Shown here: positions 3,941 through 7,331 of the stretch, one piece after another
Layout: every line of letters starts with the position of its first letter
How positions within the stretch are numbered: the first letter of the stretch is position 1
DNA from: Bryobacterales bacterium
GTDB taxonomy: Bacteria; Acidobacteriota; Terriglobia; Bryobacterales; Bryobacteraceae
Length of the DNA stretch: 7,331 bases
Direction of reading: 5' to 3'
NCBI GenBank assembly: GCA_003142355.1
Contig: PLMF01000193.1
Span: 6,934-14,264 of the forward strand
Notes under the pieces: generated by a model
What the model saw: the letters and a program-made list of their open reading frames with translations, nothing else
What the model was told of the DNA's origin: nothing
Database searches by the model: none
Program-made: the position numbers and the translations under genes

Positions 3941-5319
3941 CAGCATGTGAAAATGCGTCTGACCCCTTTTTCGTCGATGAGGCGGTAGAGGGTGGCCCGG
4001 TGGAGGCCGAGAATGCGCGCGGCTTCGGCCTTGTTGCCGTGGACCGCGGCCAGCACCCGCAAGGCATGCCGCTTGTGCACTTCGGCCATGGGCAGCAGGT
4101 CCGGGTCTTCGGATCTGGCGCGATCCTCGGGGGCCGTCAAATGTTCCGGCAGGTCCGCCAGGTCGATGGTATCGCCTTCGCACATCATGCAGGCATGGGC
4201 GAGGACGTTTTCCAGTTCCCGCACGTTTCCCGGCCAGGAGTACCGCGCCAACAAGATCTGAACACGCGGGGCGATGCTCCGGATCGGTTTCCCGTACTCG
4301 GCGGCCATCCGTTCGATAAAGTGGCGTTCGAGGAGGGGCAAATCCTCCTTGCGCTCGGCCAATCGCGGCAGTTTGAGCTCGATCATCGACAGCCGGTAGA
4401 AGAGGTCTTCTCGAAACTCCTTCCGGTCGATCATCTCGCGCAGATCACGGTTGGTGGCGGCCACCACGCGGACATCCGTTTTCCGCGGGGCGGGAGAACC
4501 GACGCGCTGGAACTCCCTGGTTTCGAGCACGCGCAACAGCTTGGTCTGGGTAACCAGGGGAAGGTCGCCGATCTCGTCCAGGAAGACGGTGCCGCCGGCG
4601 GCGTATTCGAACAGCCCCACCTTGTCCTGAGTGGCGCCGGTGAAGGCGCCTTTCACGTGTCCGAAGAGCTCGCTTTCAAAGAGGGTTTCGACAATCGCGG
4701 AGGAGTTGCAGACGGCGAACCGGGCGGAAGCGGCGGGACCCAGCTTGTGAAGCGCCCTGGCCACCAGCTCTTTGCCAGTCCCGGTGGCGCCGGTGACCAG
4801 CGCCGTCTTGAAGTGGGGCGCCGCGCGGCGAATCCGGGCGAAGACCTCCAGCATCAGCGGGCTGCGTCCCACCATGCCCTCGAACCGGCAGGTCTTCAAC
4901 AGCTCGCCATCGAGTCGCAGGGCGCGGTGGCGCTGGCGATATTCCGCGATCAGAGCTTCGACGCGCTCCCGCAGGCGGGCGATGGAAAGCGGCTTGGTCA
5001 GATAGTCGCTGGCGCCCTTGCGAATGGCTTCCACGGCGGTTTCGGTGGAATAGTGCCCGGTAATGAGGATCACTTCGGTGGTGGGCGCGGCGGCGAGAAT
5101 CCGCTCCAGAACGGCGATGCCGTCAATACCGGGCATCACCAGGTCCAAAAGCACGATTTCGGGGCGCCGCTCGAGCGCCAACTCCAACCCGGCGGCGGGG
5201 TCGGTGGAGGTCAGGATGGTCAGATCGTCTCGTGAAAGAGCGTCCTGGATCAACTCCAGGCTCTTGGGGTCGTCGTCAATCGCCAGCAGAGTCACGCCTG
5301 GCTTATCGGCGTCGCTCAT
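3940..5319 (-). CDS. NtrC-family sigma-54-dependent response regulator (receiver, AAA+, Fis HTH)
   Basis: Enhancer-binding activator of 459 residues. The receiver (about 8-125) has the acidic pair D15/D16, phospho-acceptor D59 in LLDLVMPG, T87 and K109. The AAA+ domain (about 146-380) has Walker A GATGTGKE (177-184; family consensus GESGTGKE, so Ala replaces Glu), the sigma-54 contact loop GAFTGA (224-229), Walker B VFLDE (245-249), and sensor and arginine stretches in VVAATNRDL and FREDLFYRL. A Fis-type HTH ends the protein (HALRVLAAVHGNKAEAARIL then GLHRATLYRLI). Phosphorylation should drive oligomerisation and ATP-dependent opening of sigma-54 promoter complexes. The ATG at 5319 has AAAAGGAG with a 7-nt spacer; upstream starts at 5325 and 5400 lie closer to or before the RBS. 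It overlaps the upstream receiver gene by 17 nt, showing an operon with its kinase. The target genes are unknown. Confidence 0.95.
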   Translation of the reverse strand: MSDADKPGVTLLAIDDDPKSLELIQDALSRDDLTILTSTDPAAGLELALERRPEIVLLDLVMPGIDGIAVLERILAAAPTTEVILITGHYSTETAVEAIRKGASDYLTKPLSIARLRERVEALIAEYRQRHRALRLDGELLKTCRFEGMVGRSPLMLEVFARIRRAAPHFKTALVTGATGTGKELVARALHKLGPAASARFAVCNSSAIVETLFESELFGHVKGAFTGATQDKVGLFEYAAGGTVFLDEIGDLPLVTQTKLLRVLETREFQRVGSPAPRKTDVRVVAATNRDLREMIDRKEFREDLFYRLSMIELKLPRLAERKEDLPLLERHFIERMAAEYGKPIRSIAPRVQILLARYSWPGNVRELENVLAHACMMCEGDTIDLADLPEHLTAPEDRARSEDPDLLPMAEVHKRHALRVLAAVHGNKAEAARILGLHRATLYRLIDEKGVRRIFTC

Positions 5320-5701
5320 GGGCATTCTCCTTTTGGGATGAGCGCAACAGCTCATCCACGCGTTCCCGCAAACTCGCAATATCGATGGGCTTGGTGACAT
5401 ACGCGTCGAAGCCGGCGGCCAGGATGCGGTCGCGATCCAGGAGCATGGCTTTGGCCGTCACGGCCATCACCGGTACGCTTGAAAACCGCGGATGGTTCCG
5501 GATCTCGGCCAGGGCGGCAAAACCGTCCTTGACCGGCATTTCGAGATCGAGCAGAACAAGGTCGGGACGAACGGCCTCGAGACGGTCGATGACTTCCTGG
5601 CCGTTGCCGGCCTCGACAACCCGGCAATCGGCGCTTTCGAACACGTCGCGAACCAGCTCGCGACTCAATCGATTGTCGTCGGCAACCAGGAGCGTCCGCA
5701 T
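5303..5701 (-). CDS. Single-domain response regulator (CheY/DivK-like receiver)
   Basis: A stand-alone receiver of 132 residues with no output domain. All phosphorylation-site residues are present: acidic pair D8/D9 (LLVADDNRLSR), phospho-acceptor D52 (LVLLDLEMPVKDG), T82 (VMAVTAKAM) and K104 (AYVTKPI). The MAVTAKAM..DRDRILAAGFDAYVTKPI pattern is typical of receivers paired with hybrid-like kinases. The ATG at 5701 is preferred: GGAG lies 8 nt upstream and the kinase stop ends 2 nt before it. A GTG at 5707 overlaps the kinase stop and sits too close to the RBS. The 3' end overlaps the NtrC-type gene by 17 nt. It may act as a shuttle, a phosphate sink or a protein-interaction effector for the same kinase. 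No HPt gene is visible, so a full phosphorelay cannot be shown. Confidence 0.93.
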   Translation of the reverse strand: MRTLLVADDNRLSRELVRDVFESADCRVVEAGNGQEVIDRLEAVRPDLVLLDLEMPVKDGFAALAEIRNHPRFSSVPVMAVTAKAMLLDRDRILAAGFDAYVTKPIDIASLRERVDELLRSSQKENAHERRR

Positions 5702-5703
5702 GG

Positions 5704-7331
5704 TCACATCTCCGCCGGCGCCACGGCCGCGGGCTCGAGGCTGCCCGGGCCCAGCGAGAAAAAGAAGCGGCTCCCCCAGCCGGGAGCGCTCTCGACCCAG
5801 ATCGTCCCGCCATGCAGATTCACCAGCCGTTTGGTGATGGCCAGCCCCAGCCCGGTTCCTTCATTGACCGCTCCCGGCGGGGCGCCCACCTGGTGAAACT
5901 CGTCGAAAATCGCTTCGAGCTCGGTGCCGGGAATGCCGATTCCGGTATCCCCGACACAGAAGCAGGCGGCGCGCTCGCGGCTGCACTCGGCAATCCAGAC
6001 ACGGCCATTCTCGGGCGTGAACTTCACGGCATTACTCAGCAGGTTGTAGAGGATCTGCTTGAAGCGCGTCCGGTCCGCGTGGATGTTGGCGCCGGGCGGG
6101 AGTTGATTCTCGATAGCGATGTTCTTGATCCTGGCCAGCGGCGTAATGACCGAGAGCACCTCTTCCAAGGCGCCGGCGGGTTGAATCGCTTCGCGGTTCA
6201 GGTCGATGCGGCCGGCTTCGATCTTGGCAAGGTCCAGAACATCGTTGACCATGTGCAGCAGGTGCCGGGCGCCCTCCTGAATGTTGGCCACAAAACGCTT
6301 GTAGGTGGGAGGGAGCGGACCGGAGGCCTCTTCGCCCAGGAGGTCGGAATACCCCACGATGGCGTTCAGGGGAGTGCGCAATTCGTGGCTCATGCGCGCC
6401 AGGAACTCGGTCTTCATGCGATTGGCGCGCTCTACCTCGCGGTTGCGGATTTCCAGTTCGCTCACCACGCTCGCCAGCTCGCCGGTGCGCTCAGCCACGT
6501 GGCGCTCCAGGTCCTCGTTCAGAGACCGCAGATCCTCTTCCGCCTGGCGGCGCCGCGCCTGGCGATCCATGCTCTCGAGCGCGAAGGAGATGTCCGAGGC
6601 GGCTTCACTCAGCACGGCCACGACCTCATCGTCGAAGAACCCGGGCTCCGCGGCATACAGGGTGAATACCCCCACCACCGAGTCCCCAAACTGAAGGGGA
6701 AAAGCGGCCGAGGAACGGTAGCCGCGTGCCAAAGCGTCGTCACGCCACGGCAGGAGCCGTGGATCGGTGGCGATATCGGTGCACACGAAATGGCGGCGCT
6801 CGCGCACGGCTTGTCCGGTGGGGCCTCGTCCTTCGGGGGCGTCGGCGGTGGCGATGTGAGTTCGCCTCAGGTAACCGTCTTCGAACCCGGCGAAGGCCGC
6901 CGGTTCCACCACCCCGGTCTGGGGATTGACCGTGCCCACCCAGGCCATGCGGAAGAGCCCGTCTTCCACCGCGATCCGGCAAACCGCCCGAAACAGGGCA
7001 TCCCGCTCGCGGACGTGGACAATCGACTGGCTGGTGCGGGTAAGCACGGCGTAGAGCCGGTTCAATTGCAGCACCTTCCGCTCGGACCGCCGCCTGGCGA
7101 TCTCCCGCTCCAGATTCAGGTACACGAGAAGCAGGATGCCGAAGCTCAGTACGGAACCCACCACCAAGGTAAGGACGGACCGATCCGATACGCGCCGCGC
7201 CGCCGCGGTCCGGTCACGCAAGACGCGGTCTTCCTCGTCTCCCATGGCGTCCACGCGATCGCGAATCTCGTCCCGGAGCACGTGTCCTCTCCCCGTAAGG
7301 AAGAGTTGAATAGCCGCCTGCTCTCCGCTAC
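5704..7331 (-). CDS. Membrane sensor histidine kinase, CHASE3 (partial)-TM-GAF-HisKA-HATPase_c; 5' end outside window
   Basis: The frame is open to the right edge, so the start is not in the window; the GTG at 7281 is internal. Residues upstream of it (SGEQAAIQLFLTGRGH) plus DEIRDRVDAMGDEEDRVLRDR look like the end of a CHASE3 extracytoplasmic sensor. Counting from 7281: one TM helix at about 36-56 (SVLTLVVGSVLSFGILLLVYL), a GAF domain at about 85-240 (GRGPTGQAVRERRHFVCTDI), a charged coiled-coil linker at about 242-290, then the H-box FLARMSHELRTPLNAI with phospho-His encoded at 6385-6387. The ATP-binding domain has N-box LYNLLSNAVKFTP, G1 VGDTGIGIP, F-box IFDEFHQ and G2 EGTGLGLAITKRL. It should autophosphorylate and pass phosphate to the receiver and the NtrC-type regulator encoded 2 nt downstream and beyond. 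The signal is unknown. No PAS or attached receiver domain is seen. Confidence 0.95.
   Translation of the reverse strand, partial: SGEQAAIQLFLTGRGHVLRDEIRDRVDAMGDEEDRVLRDRTAAARRVSDRSVLTLVVGSVLSFGILLLVYLNLEREIARRRSERKVLQLNRLYAVLTRTSQSIVHVRERDALFRAVCRIAVEDGLFRMAWVGTVNPQTGVVEPAAFAGFEDGYLRRTHIATADAPEGRGPTGQAVRERRHFVCTDIATDPRLLPWRDDALARGYRSSAAFPLQFGDSVVGVFTLYAAEPGFFDDEVVAVLSEAASDISFALESMDRQARRRQAEEDLRSLNEDLERHVAERTGELASVVSELEIRNREVERANRMKTEFLARMSHELRTPLNAIVGYSDLLGEEASGPLPPTYKRFVANIQEGARHLLHMVNDVLDLAKIEAGRIDLNREAIQPAGALEEVLSVITPLARIKNIAIENQLPPGANIHADRTRFKQILYNLLSNAVKFTPENGRVWIAECSRERAACFCVGDTGIGIPGTELEAIFDEFHQVGAPPGAVNEGTGLGLAITKRLVNLHGGTIWVESAPGWGSRFFFSLGPGSLEPAAVAPAEM

Noticed and set aside
4000..5235. 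Long plus-strand open frame (411 codons) opposite the NtrC-type gene
   Set aside because: It is antisense to a protein with complete receiver, AAA+ and HTH motifs. Its composition (Gly, Gln, His, Arg rich, no recognisable domain) is what GC-rich codon bias creates on the opposite strand.

Overview
This 7.3 kb window is GC-rich bacterial chromosome. It looks acidobacterial, possibly Solibacter/Bryobacter-like. That guess rests on protein style, the many GC-rich palindromic intergenic repeats, and the pairing of NtrC-type regulators with ECF sigma factors; no rRNA or marker gene is present to confirm it.

Left part (1-2905, all minus strand, read right to left): a nickel uptake operon of the ECF (energy-coupling factor) type. 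It begins with nikM/cbiM, a substrate-binding membrane protein carrying a C-terminal PDGLE/CbiN-like extension. Next come cbiQ/nikQ (T component) and cbiO/nikO (ATPase with a histidine-rich tail). After a REP-like palindrome the strand continues into the 5' end of nikR, the nickel-responsive repressor, which is cut by the window edge. NikR beside the transporter argues that the substrate is Ni2+ rather than Co2+. The genes are nearly contiguous: M and Q are 1 nt apart, and Q and O are 2 nt apart.

Middle (2906-3259): a divergent intergenic region dense in structure. It holds a 112-bp composite inverted repeat made of two head-to-head stem-loop modules, then a diverged 18-bp tandem duplication, several hairpins and a sigma-54-like promoter with off-by-one spacing. 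A plus-strand ECF-family RNA polymerase sigma factor follows (3260-3871), with no anti-sigma gene beside it.

Right part (3940-7331, all minus strand): a three-gene signalling operon read right to left. It encodes a membrane histidine kinase (CHASE3 remnant, TM helix, GAF, HisKA, HATPase_c; its 5' end lies outside the window), a stand-alone CheY/DivK-like receiver, and an NtrC-family sigma-54 activator (receiver, AAA+ with GAFTGA, Fis-type HTH). The sigma-factor gene and this operon converge on an 11-bp perfect stem-loop that probably separates their transcripts.

No CRISPR array, tRNA, rRNA, transposase or prophage gene was seen. The most unusual material is the structured intergenic DNA, not a new protein system.
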